DNA of 64,000 bases, taken from positions 747,781 to 811,780 of the forward strand of contig NZ_SHKN01000001.1 of NCBI RefSeq assembly GCF_004217115.1. Direction: 5' to 3'. The translations under genes and the position numbers were made by a program. The stretch is from Ancylomarina subtilis. Lineage in GTDB: Bacteria > Bacteroidota > Bacteroidia > Bacteroidales > Marinifilaceae. Every line of letters begins with the position of its first letter. Within the stretch, counting starts at the first letter, position 1. Under the pieces are notes generated by a model. It did no database searches. It was not told the origin of the DNA and worked only from the letters and a program-made list of their open reading frames with translations. Shown here in pieces: positions 27,320 to 36,491 of this stretch.

Positions 27320-28096
27320 ATGAATAAAAAAACGCCAACAGAAAACAACAAGGGCATTAAAAAGGAAATGACATTCCGTTTTTATGCCGAGCTAAACGAT
27401 TTTCTGCCGCCCCATCGGAAACAAAAAGCCTTTGTACAGGCTTTCAAAACACCTATTTCCGTTCGCGAGACCATCGAATCGCTAGGCATTCCTCTATCTG
27501 AGGTCGACTTGATACGCGTGAATGATCTGTCTGTTGGTTTCAATCACAAACTGAAGGAAGGTGACTACATCTCTGTCTTTCCGGTTTTTGAAAGCATCGA
27601 TATTTCAACGATCACCAAAGTGCGAAAATCAGCCTTACGCAACACTCTTTTTGTTGTGGATGCCCATTTGGGTAAACTGGCCAAATACCTGAGAATGCTT
27701 GGATTCGACACCCTTTACAGAGCAGATATACACGACAAAGAAATTATTGCCGTTGCCAAAAAAGAAAGACGCATTATCCTCACACGAGATAAACCCTTAC
27801 TGAGATCGAAAGAGGTCAGTCATGGCTATTTTGTTAGATCCATCGAAAAGCATGAACAACTTAGAGAGGTCGTAAACAAATTTGATCTGAAAAGTCAGTT
27901 CCGCTCCTTTACGCGCTGCATGACATGCAACACGCCTCTTATAAAAGCTGACAAGGCGGAAATTCAAGATAAAGTGGACAAAGAGATAAGCAATAATTTT
28001 AAAGTCTTTTATTATTGCCCGCTTTGCGATAAGCTGTATTGGGAAGGCTCCCATTTTAAGCGAATGGAAGCCTATATCAGGAAATTAATTGAATAA
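27320..28096 (+). CDS. Mut7-C RNase domain protein with ubiquitin-like N terminus
   Basis: 258 residues. Residues about 18-97 match the Mut7-C ubiquitin-like domain (FRFYAELNDFLPPHRKQKAFVQAF...VGFNHKLKEGDYISVFPVFE). Residues about 110-255 match the Mut7-C RNase domain, a PIN-like nuclease fold (FVVDAHLGKLAKYLRMLGFDTLYR, ARRIILTRD-like RRIILTRDKPLL), ending with a zinc ribbon CxxC...CxxC (CMTCNTP and CPLCDKLYWEGSH). The family is widespread in bacteria and its RNA substrate is not established. The gene is divergent from the ABC exporter gene. Confidence 0.88.
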   Translation: MNKKTPTENNKGIKKEMTFRFYAELNDFLPPHRKQKAFVQAFKTPISVRETIESLGIPLSEVDLIRVNDLSVGFNHKLKEGDYISVFPVFESIDISTITKVRKSALRNTLFVVDAHLGKLAKYLRMLGFDTLYRADIHDKEIIAVAKKERRIILTRDKPLLRSKEVSHGYFVRSIEKHEQLREVVNKFDLKSQFRSFTRCMTCNTPLIKADKAEIQDKVDKEISNNFKVFYYCPLCDKLYWEGSHFKRMEAYIRKLIE

Positions 28097-28163
28097 AGAG
28101 ATTTAAGGAACGCGGTGTAATCACTAAGCTGTACAGGTAAAACTGAAACGGATTAGTTTTATG

Positions 28164-28261
28164 ACCACCCACACGATAAATTGACTTCGTCGAACTTCGT
28201 TTCGTGCGTTAGAAAGGGTTTGCATTCGCAAAGCACAAGCTACAAGCTTGCGCTAGCGGGA
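28164..28261. repeat. REP-like dispersed element, copy A
   Basis: Contains a small hairpin TTTGC/GCAAA (28219-28232) followed by a 28-nt core (28232-28259) that is identical at 25 of 28 positions to 29018-29045. It lies between the Mut7-C gene and the 180-aa secreted protein gene. Copy B on the other side has the same order of parts and the same orientation. Confidence 0.6.
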
Positions 28262-28320
28262 AAGCTGTTTTGCTATTTGCATTAATTCTTCAGATTTCAT
28301 TCAATAAAACCAAATAACAC

Positions 28321-28863
28321 TTAATTAGGTTTTGTCCCTCCTGAAGAGGACAACAACCAATCTATTTTTGATGGCCGACTTGGGCTTCCACCATTTCGCC
28401 AATAGTCTTTATCGTTTTGCTGATCCCCGTAAAAATACCCATCAGATTGCTCCATAGGTCTCTGTCTTGAATATTTACCTGTTTTATTATTATACCAATA
28501 GCCCTTCCACCAAGTTGTTCTTCCATCATGATTTCCCCAATAGGCCTGAGAACTTTTAGGACTGGGCATGGTATAACGCCAGCCTTGCAAATACATTTTA
28601 ACTGCAACCACCAAAGTTTGCTTATCAACGCTAACACCACTTCGTAAAAAATTTGGGATCTGATTGTTTCCCAATTTTGAAAAATCAAAATCGTAGCTGA
28701 CGCCCTTAAAATACTCCCATGTTTTGTTAGGATGCACAACAATCTTTCTCCCATTAGCCAAGCTCACAACTTGGTCTTGAGCCAAAGCCTGTTGCTGAAA
28801 CGAAAAAATAAAAGCAAGTGTCATCAACACCAGCCAACTCATTCTCTTATTCTGTTTTTTCAT
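28321..28863 (-). CDS. Secreted Trp/Tyr-rich protein, unknown
   Basis: 180 residues with a signal peptide ending ALAQ (cleavage about residue 28). The first 30 mature residues (VVSLANGRKIVVHPNKTWEYFKG) resemble the small N-terminal module common in exported Bacteroidota proteins with DG-x-W patterns. The C-terminal half is rich in W, Y, G and N (YWGNHDGRTTWWKGYWYNN), giving an extended beta or carbohydrate-facing look. No recognised domain. It is bracketed by two REP-like repeats and transcribed opposite to the Mut7-C gene. Function unknown. Confidence 0.8.
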   Translation of the reverse strand: MKKQNKRMSWLVLMTLAFIFSFQQQALAQDQVVSLANGRKIVVHPNKTWEYFKGVSYDFDFSKLGNNQIPNFLRSGVSVDKQTLVVAVKMYLQGWRYTMPSPKSSQAYWGNHDGRTTWWKGYWYNNKTGKYSRQRPMEQSDGYFYGDQQNDKDYWRNGGSPSRPSKIDWLLSSSGGTKPN

Positions 28864-28891
28864 ATTAAAATTTTATTCTTAATTATCCTAA

Positions 28892-28941
28892 ACAAACCCG
28901 ACAGGTTAATTTACAAGATGTAAGTAAACCTATCGGGTTTC
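28892..28941. repeat. Hairpin between the secreted protein and AlbA_2 genes
   Basis: AAACCCGA and AGGTT arms pair with AACCT and TCGGGTTT (one mismatch), with a central loop of about 18 nt. The plus-strand side is followed by CAAAAAAAG and the minus-strand side has only a weak T tail, so its role as a terminator is uncertain. Confidence 0.45.
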
Positions 28942-28955
28942 AAAAAAAGCCCCCG

Positions 28956-29046
28956 CTGCCGCACGATTGTATCGTGTGGTAGCGAGGATACGTTATGCTT
29001 TAATTTCTGCTATGCAGAACACGAGCTACAAGCTAGCGCTAGCGGT
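28956..29046. repeat. REP-like dispersed element, copy B
   Basis: Parts in order: hairpin around CCGCACGAT/ATCGTGTGG, hairpin CTGC-TAT-GCAG (29007-29017), then the 28-nt core (29018-29045), whose GCTAGCGCTAGC is a perfect 12-bp palindrome. It matches copy A (28164-28261) at 25 of 28 core positions in the same orientation. Confidence 0.6.
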
Positions 29047-29055
29047 GTATATTTT

Positions 29056-29085
29056 TTGTAATCTGCTAATCCTAGCAGATTACAA
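29056..29085. repeat. 13-bp perfect inverted repeat after the AlbA_2 gene
   Basis: TTGTAATCTGCTA (29056-29068) and TAGCAGATTACAA (29073-29085) with a 4-nt loop abut the stop codon at 29086. There is no T-run on the minus strand, so it is not a standard terminator; it may be part of the adjacent REP-like element. Confidence 0.7.
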
Positions 29086-30486
29086 TCATGTTTTATCAAT
29101 CATCCTATAAGAATAATTAAAAGCAGTTGCATTTTCATCTACCGGTTCAATTTTCTCTAATTTTCTTAATTTCTGGAATGCCTTCTTAATTTTATTAACA
29201 TCATCTTCACCACTTAACTCTCTCACTAATCGATTCGTTATTGTTCTATTCTTAGAATCCTCTGAAAGATAATTTAGAATTATATCTTCCAAAGATGCTA
29301 GCTTTTTATGCTGAATTGTAATTTTTACTGAATTATCCAATTCTTCGATAATTGGATCTATCAACCCTGCCTTTTTCATCTCATTTTTAACGGTATCGAG
29401 ACCTTCACCAATATCATGATTTACTGGGTCAGGCAGATTATGCAAAAGCCTAACTATATTAGGATTTCTCGAAAAACGTTCGTCATATATATTATTTAAA
29501 GTAATATATCCTGGTAGTTTCCCAGGACTTATAACTTCAATTCTATTATCAAATATTCTAATATGTATATCATCATTTAAGCTATAATCACGATGGATTA
29601 CGGCATTAACTAAAATTTCATGAATTGCTTTGCTTGGATAAATTAGTTTTTCCAATCCCCCGTTAACTGTGATAGATGTATCCTTTAATAATTCATGTAC
29701 TAACTTAATAGCCTCATATATTTGACTTTCTATTGGCCCATTTATTGTTCTAGGAGCTTCCTTTAATTGTTCCCTTTTATATGAATCATCGCTTGTCAAA
29801 AGGCGATATACTTTTATGGCACATCGAGTATCTAATGTCGCCTGAGGTTCTTCTTCAAATAATAAGGCACACGCTACATTAGGTTTTAGCTCTTTTTCAC
29901 GGAGGCTTAATAATCTTTGTTTTTTAAGAAAAATTGGAACATCCAAATTCGATTTAACGCGCACCATGTACTCGAAAAGAATTTCATTGTATTCATATTC
30001 ATCCACTTCTAAAATATCAATAGGTTGCTTTTCATAAACTAAAGCACCCTTTGCATATCCCAATTGAGTAATTCTATCTCCTTTAATCTTTTCTTTCCGT
30101 GCATTTATTCTCAAAAAACAATCACCATTAGAGCAATAATGAACTTTGGAACTTTTGGGAATATTTAAGTGTAGAACAAATCCCTGATCATTAAAATCTA
30201 TAAACTCCACATCCACATTTTCTACGGCTGGTTCTGTTAATTCAAGTACGGTATGTAGAATATCATTTGCTTCTTCTTTTGTTTGAAATCCTTTTAATCT
30301 TCCTTTTTCTATTTTTGGATCTTCTACCCCAATCCAGATTTCGCCTCCGTCAGCGTTTGCAAAGGCGACAAATGTTTCTTGTAACTTAGAAGGCTTTATG
30401 TCTTTGCTTTTCAAATCATTAAAATGATCTTCATTTATTTCTAACAATTTATTATACTCATCTTTTCCAGGTTGTCTTGTTTCCAT
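29086..30486 (-). CDS. AlbA_2/Schlafen-domain ATP-binding regulator-like protein
   Basis: 466 residues. Residues about 15-135 form an AlbA_2 (Schlafen-like) domain (ENEDHFNDLKSKDI...ETFVAFANADGGEIWIGVEDP). Residues about 265-380 carry a HATPase_c_4 module (AIHEILVNAVIHRDYSLNDDIHIRIFDNRIEVISPGKLPG...GEGLDTVKNEMKKAGL), and the end is a winged-helix-like region. This is the COG2865 architecture, often annotated as a predicted transcriptional regulator or RecG-like protein but without helicase motifs. Such genes often sit in defence or mobile contexts. Here it neighbours REP-like repeats. Molecular function is not established. Confidence 0.82.
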   Translation of the reverse strand: METRQPGKDEYNKLLEINEDHFNDLKSKDIKPSKLQETFVAFANADGGEIWIGVEDPKIEKGRLKGFQTKEEANDILHTVLELTEPAVENVDVEFIDFNDQGFVLHLNIPKSSKVHYCSNGDCFLRINARKEKIKGDRITQLGYAKGALVYEKQPIDILEVDEYEYNEILFEYMVRVKSNLDVPIFLKKQRLLSLREKELKPNVACALLFEEEPQATLDTRCAIKVYRLLTSDDSYKREQLKEAPRTINGPIESQIYEAIKLVHELLKDTSITVNGGLEKLIYPSKAIHEILVNAVIHRDYSLNDDIHIRIFDNRIEVISPGKLPGYITLNNIYDERFSRNPNIVRLLHNLPDPVNHDIGEGLDTVKNEMKKAGLIDPIIEELDNSVKITIQHKKLASLEDIILNYLSEDSKNRTITNRLVRELSGEDDVNKIKKAFQKLRKLEKIEPVDENATAFNYSYRMIDKT

Positions 30487-31148
30487 AATCTATTTTTTCT
30501 AATTACGTAATTAGTTTCTTTAGCTTGCAGCCAACTCGTTTATAACAAGTAAAAGCTTATTATTTCTCCAATAACTTATTTAAAAGTGATGCTATTACCC
30601 ATATGACAGGCAAACCACAGCTCTTTTTCAAAGCATAATAAAAATAGACATAATTTCAATTAAAGAAGAACAAAACTATTAATCAAAATTAAATCAGAAT
30701 GGCTCTACATAAATAAAGCATAAAAACAGGAACAAATAAACCAGCTGATTGAAGCTATCAGCACGTAATAGGACATTTCACACTGTCTGTTTCACCCTTG
30801 CAGAGTGCAACCTACCACCTACATCAACGACTTTACCCTCAGGGAAACCACTATGAGCAGCAAAACATCGATTTTACCGCCCAATATGCCAATTCTACCA
30901 CGAAAACTGTCGATTCTACCTTCAGGGAATGGATTTTACCAGTCACTTAATCAATTCTACCGAAGACTTTATCCATCCTAAGCTATACCCGACTGTTTTA
31001 CCATAAAAGAAAGATAAACAACGATCTATCTTCTTTAATTCACAAACTTATGTTTGTTTAAAATTTCATTTTATCATTCTAAATAAGTAATTTAAATCTC
31101 GGTTGAGTTAAACCTAAACTATTTTATCATCTTTAAAAATCAAAAGAA
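30487..31148. other. Gene-free accessory stretch
   Basis: 660 bp with no intact gene. The middle (30831-30961) contains the 21-bp periodic repeat described separately. The rest is AT-rich and unremarkable. Confidence 0.6.
30831..30961. repeat. Degenerate 21-bp periodic repeat
   Basis: The motif TT(C/T)TACC recurs with its last C at 30837, 30878, 30899, 30920, 30940 and 30961, i.e. at steps of 41 (about twice 21), 21, 21, 20 and 21 bp. Read on the minus strand the units begin GGTA(A/G)AAT(C/T) and encode heptads like GRIDSFR, GRIGILG and GKIDVLL, with one 20-bp unit and in-frame stops. It may be the remains of a heptad-repeat coding sequence. Confidence 0.65.
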
Positions 31149-31803
31149 ATGGTAACAAATCGATCAGAATCATTTTTTTTTAGAACGTGTCCGTATTGCA
31201 TTGACCAATGCAGAAACACAGCCTAAAGTTAAAGCGGCCCTGGCCGAATTCGGTGTTGATGATGCCAAATTTACTGAGGGATGGCAAATTTATAATCTGG
31301 CTAAAGAGAATTGGGAGCTTAATAAGCAAGAAGAGTCGGAGACTCGCCTGGTATCGAATGCCTACCATACTGCCTACGGGGAGTTGGAAATGAAGTTTAA
31401 AAGACATCGTGACTTAAGTCAGATTCTGTGTAAGAGAGACCCGGATATACTCATACAATTGGGGGTTAAAGGTCGATTCCCGACCAAGTACAACGAATTC
31501 TTCGACAAGGTCAAGTTGTTCTATACAACTATTAAAACAGACACTGCTATTCAGACTAAACTGGCAATGATTAAACTCACTCCTGAAATTGCGACGGCTT
31601 GCCTGGCAGAACTGGATACCCTACTGGGTTTGCGCGCCGAATTCGATCGCGAGATGGGAGAATCTCAAGCTGCTACCGTATCGAAAAATACCGCACTTCA
31701 CAATTTAAGTGATTGGATGGATGAGTTTGACACCTTAGCAAAAGTTGCCCTTTACGATACCCCACAGCGCCTGGAAGTTTTAGGTATTCTGGTTAAAAGC
31801 TAA
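31149..31803 (+). CDS. Conserved helical Bacteroidota protein, frameshifted in a T9 run
   Basis: The open frame from TTG 31201 encodes 200 residues (TNAETQPKVKAALAEFGVDDAKFTEGW...ALHNLSDWMDEFDTLAKVALYD). Upstream in the same frame lies FFLERVRIA, the usual N-terminal motif of this family as I know it, but that frame has no ATG before a stop at 31153. An ATG at 31149 (MVTNRSESFF...) is in another frame and joins perfectly if one T of the nine-T run at 31173-31181 is skipped. So the gene probably starts at 31149 and carries a +1 frameshift by mutation, slippage or sequencing error. Mostly alpha-helical, no signal peptide; function unknown. Confidence 0.7.
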
Positions 31804-31821
31804 CAGCCCTCTATAACAAAC

Positions 31822-31855
31822 AAAAAGCCGACTCGCAAAAGTCGGCTTTGTTTTG
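31822..31855. terminator. Bidirectional terminator (AAAGCCGACT type)
   Basis: AAAAGCCGACT/AAGTCGGCTTT hairpin with flanking A-run and T-run between convergent genes ending at 31803 (+) and 31876 (-). Almost identical to the hairpin at 37957. Confidence 0.88.
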
Positions 31856-31875
31856 AAATTTAAGGCTTGAAAAAT

Positions 31876-34479
31876 CTATTGCAGCAACTGTTCGTTTATT
31901 TTAGATCGGAACAATTCTCTATCAAAAGGTTTACTAATAAAATCGGAACAGCCACAGGCAAAAGCTTTGTTTCTATCTGCTTCGGTTGAATATGCGGTTT
32001 GGGCTATTATGGATAAATTCGGTCTAAACTCTTTTATGCGTTCTGTTGCTTCGTAGCCATCCATCTCAGGCATTTTTATATCCATCAGTATCAAATCGAC
32101 CTGTGGGTTCGATTTGCAAATTGCAACAGCTTCTACACCATTTATAGCCCTGATAATATTCACTTTCATGTCTAAAAAGAATTTTTCTAATAAGACAAAA
32201 TTAGAATCTTCATCCTCGGCAATTAAAACCGTTTTGGGCTTTGTAAATTCAGACTTCACCTCATTAAGAGGGAGCTTAGGTATCGCTTTCGAATTTACCG
32301 TTTTGTAAGGAAGGGTAAAATAGAATACCGAACCTTTATCTACTTCGGACTTTAGCCAAATATGCCCACCAAGCATCTCGACATAAGCTTTTGAGATAGC
32401 CAAGCCCAAACCTGAACCGCCGTATGTTCGGGCTGAAGTCGATTCGACCTGACGAAAGCGTTTAAATATCTCGGCGTGCATTTCGGCAGGTATGCCTATT
32501 CCGGAATCCTCTATATAAAATTCCAAAAAGTTGTCTTTTAATGTGTATCCAAAATTAACAAAACCTTTCTGGGTAAATTTGAGGGCGTTGCCCACAAGAT
32601 TCGTTAGTATTTGTGTGAGTTTGGTTGAATCGGTAACAACAAGTGCTTGTTCGTCGGCTAAAGGGGTTTGTAAACAAAAGCTAACATCGGGATTTGTGTC
32701 GTTCGTAAAGAATTGTTCGTTTATGAGTTTACAGATTAAATTGATGTTGATTTCCGTTTCCTGAACTTTTTCCTGTCCGGCCTCAATAGAGGCAATGCTT
32801 ATTATATCGGTGATAATAGAAAGCAATTGCTCGCTGCTTTGTATGATCAAATCGGTGAAATATTGACTCTCTTCAGGAGGTAAATCGGGGTCGTTAAGTA
32901 AACCTGAAAAGCCCACAATGGCATTCATGGGTGTACGTATTTCGTGCGAAATATTGTGAAGGAATGCTGTTTTAAGATGGTCGCTTTCTTCGGCTTTTTC
33001 CTTGGCTATAATTAATTCTTGATTCCTTTCATTCAGTTCTTCATTAATCTGCTGGTACTTTATATTCTGTGATTCTATTTTATCCGTTTTTTCTTGAAGT
33101 GATGCTTCTGCACTTTTACGATTGGTTACGTCATGGATAATTGAATGTAACACGTCATTGTTATCGATTCTAATTTTACTGCATAATATTTCAACATCCC
33201 TTATCGAACCATCCTTCAATTGATGTTTGGATTCGAATTGATTGTTATTTTCAAACAAAACACTCTCAATATTCTTCTTAATTTCCTGAGATGAAAGAAC
33301 ATCGAGTTGCCCAACTTTCATCTTTTTCAAATCTTCACAGCTCCATCCATAATAGTTGGCTGCAGATTTATTCGCATCAACAATATTATGAGTCTTGGGA
33401 TCTACAAGAAATTTCACGGCTGCATGATCATCAAATATCTTCCGAAATTTCTCCTCGCTTTTATGCAATGTCTTTTCAGCTTCTTTTCTTTTTGCTTCTT
33501 CTCTTAAAAGATTTCTGACTTTAGTCAGCGAATAAAAATAAAATGAGAGGGCTATAAATAGCAAAGAAAAAACAAATATTAAACGATTACGAAGCCTGGA
33601 CAGGGCCACATAAACATCTTTTTCCTGATAGGAAATCAGAATCGTCCAATAGGTATTGCCAAGTGGAATGCGATAAAAGGCGTAATATAAATCAGAGGCA
33701 TTCGTTTTATCATCTCTATCCTGATGGGAAATTTTTCCTGTTCCCCTATTCTCATTTTTTATTTTCTCGAGCACCTTAGGGGTGGAATCATCATGCTCAG
33801 TCGTCTCAAGAATGGATTCTCCGGTGTGCCCGCTTATAGGGCAATATATTTCGATCCCCTTTTCGCTAAGTAGCCATGCATGTCCGTTTTTTCGGTTCTT
33901 GATTTTTCCAAGATACAGCTTTCCCAAGCCATCAATTGGGATTAAAACGGCAAGACTGCCCACAAAAATTTTGTTTTTAAACACAGGAACATGCAAAGCA
34001 ATCGCTAAAAATCCTTGTGCTGCCATAAACACATCACTCAGAACAGGTTTTTGATTATCAAGAACTTGTTTAACATGATTTTGATAAGAGATGTCCCGCC
34101 CTATGGCTGATTGGTTATATGGATAAGTGTACAGAATGACACCTGTAGTATCGATTCTTGTAATAGCTGTAACAACACTTTTATGGGTTTCATAATAGTT
34201 TGCCATTAATGTTTTAGTCTCATCCGAGAAATCGATAACTTCCTGAAACTTCGCCAAAAAATCAAGTTCGGATTGGTAATCATCGAAGAAATAAGTAATG
34301 CCCTGAGATGCCGTTTCGGCTAATATGAGTTGTTCTTTATTGAAATCATTGATTGTATTGCTTTTAATATCTCCATAAATCATATAAAAGGTTAAAAAGA
34401 ATAAGATTAATGCAATGGGGATAAAAAAATACCGATTAAGGGATATTAGTTTATTCATCTTAAATTTTCGTGTATTCAT
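31876..34479 (-). CDS. Hybrid sensor histidine kinase with Cache sensor and receiver domain
   Basis: 867 residues. A transmembrane helix at about 12-34, a periplasmic double-Cache-like region (about 40-295), a second membrane helix (about 299-320), a PAS domain (about 345-455), a short coiled coil, HisKA with [21 protein letters not shown] (phosphorylated His), HATPase with the N box ([12 protein letters not shown]), G1 (DSGIGIP) and G2 (GGSGLGLAI), and a C-terminal receiver domain ([18 protein letters not shown]...[15 protein letters not shown], phospho-acceptor Asp). No response-regulator gene or target is adjacent, so output is unknown. A second Met (MNK) seven codons in is an alternative start. 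Confidence 0.93.
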   Translation of the reverse strand: MNTRKFKMNKLISLNRYFFIPIALILFFLTFYMIYGDIKSNTINDFNKEQLILAETASQGITYFFDDYQSELDFLAKFQEVIDFSDETKTLMANYYETHKSVVTAITRIDTTGVILYTYPYNQSAIGRDISYQNHVKQVLDNQKPVLSDVFMAAQGFLAIALHVPVFKNKIFVGSLAVLIPIDGLGKLYLGKIKNRKNGHAWLLSEKGIEIYCPISGHTGESILETTEHDDSTPKVLEKIKNENRGTGKISHQDRDDKTNASDLYYAFYRIPLGNTYWTILISYQEKDVYVALSRLRNRLIFVFSLLFIALSFYFYSLTKVRNLLREEAKRKEAEKTLHKSEEKFRKIFDDHAAVKFLVDPKTHNIVDANKSAANYYGWSCEDLKKMKVGQLDVLSSQEIKKNIESVLFENNNQFESKHQLKDGSIRDVEILCSKIRIDNNDVLHSIIHDVTNRKSAEASLQEKTDKIESQNIKYQQINEELNERNQELIIAKEKAEESDHLKTAFLHNISHEIRTPMNAIVGFSGLLNDPDLPPEESQYFTDLIIQSSEQLLSIITDIISIASIEAGQEKVQETEININLICKLINEQFFTNDTNPDVSFCLQTPLADEQALVVTDSTKLTQILTNLVGNALKFTQKGFVNFGYTLKDNFLEFYIEDSGIGIPAEMHAEIFKRFRQVESTSARTYGGSGLGLAISKAYVEMLGGHIWLKSEVDKGSVFYFTLPYKTVNSKAIPKLPLNEVKSEFTKPKTVLIAEDEDSNFVLLEKFFLDMKVNIIRAINGVEAVAICKSNPQVDLILMDIKMPEMDGYEATERIKEFRPNLSIIAQTAYSTEADRNKAFACGCSDFISKPFDRELFRSKINEQLLQ

Positions 34480-34825
34480 CCTCGATTTATTTTAATTTAC
34501 AACACGGATGGAAGATACAGAAAAAGTCAAAATTATCACCAAATTACTGAACCAATCTCCAAAGCATGATGGTTTTGATGACTAAGCGTATCTATTTTTT
34601 CTATCAACTGCTGCATTCTTTTCAATTCCACGCCTATGAATCTCCTTCAAAAAGCCACTGAGTTCTGATCCTCTTCTTAAAACTCAGGGTCAATTAAATC
34701 TTCGTTCTTCATTACGATGTAAATCAGATATATAAAAAAAGCTTGGGCAAAACCCAAGCTAATGTTATACTTCCCAGTTATGATATAAGGCCTTTTAAGA
34801 CATGAAATCATAAAAAAGGATCTCT
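34480..34825. other. Gene-poor stretch with a possible gene remnant
   Basis: 346 bp. On the minus strand two overlapping short frames (about 34540-34690) give GSELSGFLKEIHRRGIE and then RMQQLIEKIDTLSHQNHHALEIG, which join into one helical sequence if one frameshift is assumed. This could be a decayed gene end, not assigned to a family. The RidA terminator lies at 34740. Confidence 0.35.
34740..34760 (-). terminator. Terminator after the RidA fusion gene
   Basis: AGCTTGGG/CCCAAGCT stem (34740-34747/34753-34760) followed on the minus strand by seven T residues. Confidence 0.85.
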
Positions 34826-36091
34826 TTATTTGGCCGGCGGTGTACCTTCAGCGTTAGAAAGAATGGCATCAATTTGAACCAAAGCATCCATAGGAATTGC
34901 CGAAACACCAATTGTTGTTCTTGCAGGAAGATCGCCTTTGAAGAATGTTGTGAAAACTTCGTTTACAGCATCAAGATCTGCGATATTTCTAAGTTGAATA
35001 TTGATTTTAACCACATCGTCCATATTGTGCTTGATGCTTTCCACAATGGCCTTGATGTTATTTAAACACTGAGCAGCCTGCTCTTTTGCACCACCAGCTA
35101 CGATTTTTCCCGTTTTAGTGTCTACCGGTAATTGCGCTGAAATATTGTTGTAATGTGAAAAGGCTACCGTTTGTGTCGATAGAGAACAGATTGGAGCATG
35201 ATCAGTATTGTTTGCTTTAATCACAATGCCATGTCTGTCTTCAACAACCTGTGGAGGTGTACCATCACCGTGCGATACCGTTGCATCAATTTGAACTAAA
35301 GCATGCATAGGCAAAGCTTCGGCTACAACAACTGAGCGTGCAGGCATATAACCTACAGTTCTGGCGATAGACGAATCCGGGAAAAATGTTGTGTAAGCTT
35401 CGTTAACGGCTTCAATATCCGAAAGGTTTGTAAGGTGGATATTGATCTTAACGATATCGTCGAAAGGAACGTCAATCCCTTCCATAATGGCCTTGATATT
35501 TTTTAAACACTGTGCCGCTTGCTCTTTGACACCACCAACTACAATATTACCGGTTTTAGGATCGACAGGTAATTGAGCTGAAATATGATTGTAATGAGAA
35601 AAAGCTACCGTTTGTGTAGAGACAGAACTCTTGGGTGCATTTTCTGTGTTTCTTACAAGCTTAACTAAATCGCAAGGAGCTTGTGGTTGTGTCCCCTCGC
35701 CGTTTGAAATCAGGGCATCCATTTGTACCAAAGCATCATCCATAGGTAAAGCTGCAACAGCAAGCACTGTACGTGTTGGAAAATAACTCTGGAAAAATGT
35801 AGCATACACTTGGTTAACAAGCTTAATATCCATGATATTTTTAAGGAAAATATTGATCCTAACAACATCAGTCATCGTATGGTCGATACTTTCTACAATT
35901 GCTTTAATGTTTTCCAGGCACTGCTTAGCTTGCTCTGTGATATCACCAGCTACAATTTTACCCGTTTTTGGATCGATTGGTAATTGAGCTGAAATGTTAT
36001 TGTAATGAGAAAAAGCAACACTTTGAGTTGATACAGTACACATCGGTGCATTTTCTGTATTTCTTGAATTTTTTATAATTACGCCATTCAT
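34826..36091 (-). CDS. Three tandem RidA (YjgF/UK114) domains in one chain
   Basis: 421 residues made of three consecutive Rid-family domains (about 8-133, 144-275, 289-418), each following the pattern HYNNISAQLPVDPKTGKIV...EQAAQCLKNIKAI...FDDIVKINIHL...AVNEAYTTFF...ARTVVVAEALPMDALVQIDA. RidA normally works as a homotrimer with active sites at subunit interfaces, removing reactive enamine/imine intermediates made by PLP enzymes. Each domain keeps the interface arginine (R107, R252, R391), but the usual GPYSQA loop is replaced by TVSTQSVA-type sequence and the late Glu by Asp. The three DNA copies are visibly similar, so duplication within the gene is likely. Catalytic competence is uncertain. 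Confidence 0.88.
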   Translation of the reverse strand: MNGVIIKNSRNTENAPMCTVSTQSVAFSHYNNISAQLPIDPKTGKIVAGDITEQAKQCLENIKAIVESIDHTMTDVVRINIFLKNIMDIKLVNQVYATFFQSYFPTRTVLAVAALPMDDALVQMDALISNGEGTQPQAPCDLVKLVRNTENAPKSSVSTQTVAFSHYNHISAQLPVDPKTGNIVVGGVKEQAAQCLKNIKAIMEGIDVPFDDIVKINIHLTNLSDIEAVNEAYTTFFPDSSIARTVGYMPARSVVVAEALPMHALVQIDATVSHGDGTPPQVVEDRHGIVIKANNTDHAPICSLSTQTVAFSHYNNISAQLPVDTKTGKIVAGGAKEQAAQCLNNIKAIVESIKHNMDDVVKINIQLRNIADLDAVNEVFTTFFKGDLPARTTIGVSAIPMDALVQIDAILSNAEGTPPAK

Positions 36092-36245
36092 ATTAACTTC
36101 TTTTTTTAGTGTTTGTTACTGTTGTTTTTTAAGTGAGCGCCAAACATAGTTAAAAAAACAATGGTTATGCATAAAAACAATTAATTTCAATCTCTTACAA
36201 ATAGAAGAACTCTAGCTAAAAATAGTCTGTCAAATTAGGGCAAAG

Positions 36246-36273
36246 AAAAAGCCGACTCATAAAAGTCGGCTTT
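36246..36273 (-). terminator. Terminator (AAAGCCGACT type)
   Basis: AAAGCCGACT/AAGTCGGCTTT hairpin with ATA loop region, T-rich on the minus strand. It lies downstream of the QorB-like gene and cupin remnant, before the RidA gene. Confidence 0.8.
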
Positions 36274-36320
36274 CTTGTCTATTCTAATTGGATCATACAT
36301 CTCCTACCTTCAACTCCACT

Positions 36321-36449
36321 TTATTTGCTATCTAATATACCAAAACCAGCCCCCTTTATGCAATAAAATATTTCATCTTGAGCCGCATGCTCCTGGTAAG
36401 GAATGTTTAGATCAGGATGGATGTGGTATACTCTTGTTTCGATAGCTTT
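36321..36449 (-). pseudogene. Cupin gene fragment
   Basis: The minus-strand frame 36449 to TAA 36321 encodes 42 residues without a start codon (a TGA precedes it), including VYHIHPDLNIPYQEHAAQD and then EIFYCIKGAGFGILD. The HIHPD/QEH spacing and the EIFYCIKGxGFGILD stretch are the first strands of a small cupin. A different frame just upstream begins MTMDISAIEKLSKQEY, which may be the original N terminus before a frameshift. The rest of the cupin is missing. Confidence 0.65.
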
Positions 36450-36491
36450 TCAATCGCACTTATATCCATGGTCATTATTATTTACTGTAAA

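Noticed and set aside
29086-30486. RecG helicase annotation
   Set aside because: The AlbA_2 plus HATPase_c_4 architecture is present and helicase motifs are absent.
30831-30961. CRISPR array
   Set aside because: The repeated units are only about 7 conserved bases in a 21-bp period, without constant repeats and unique spacers, and no cas genes are nearby.
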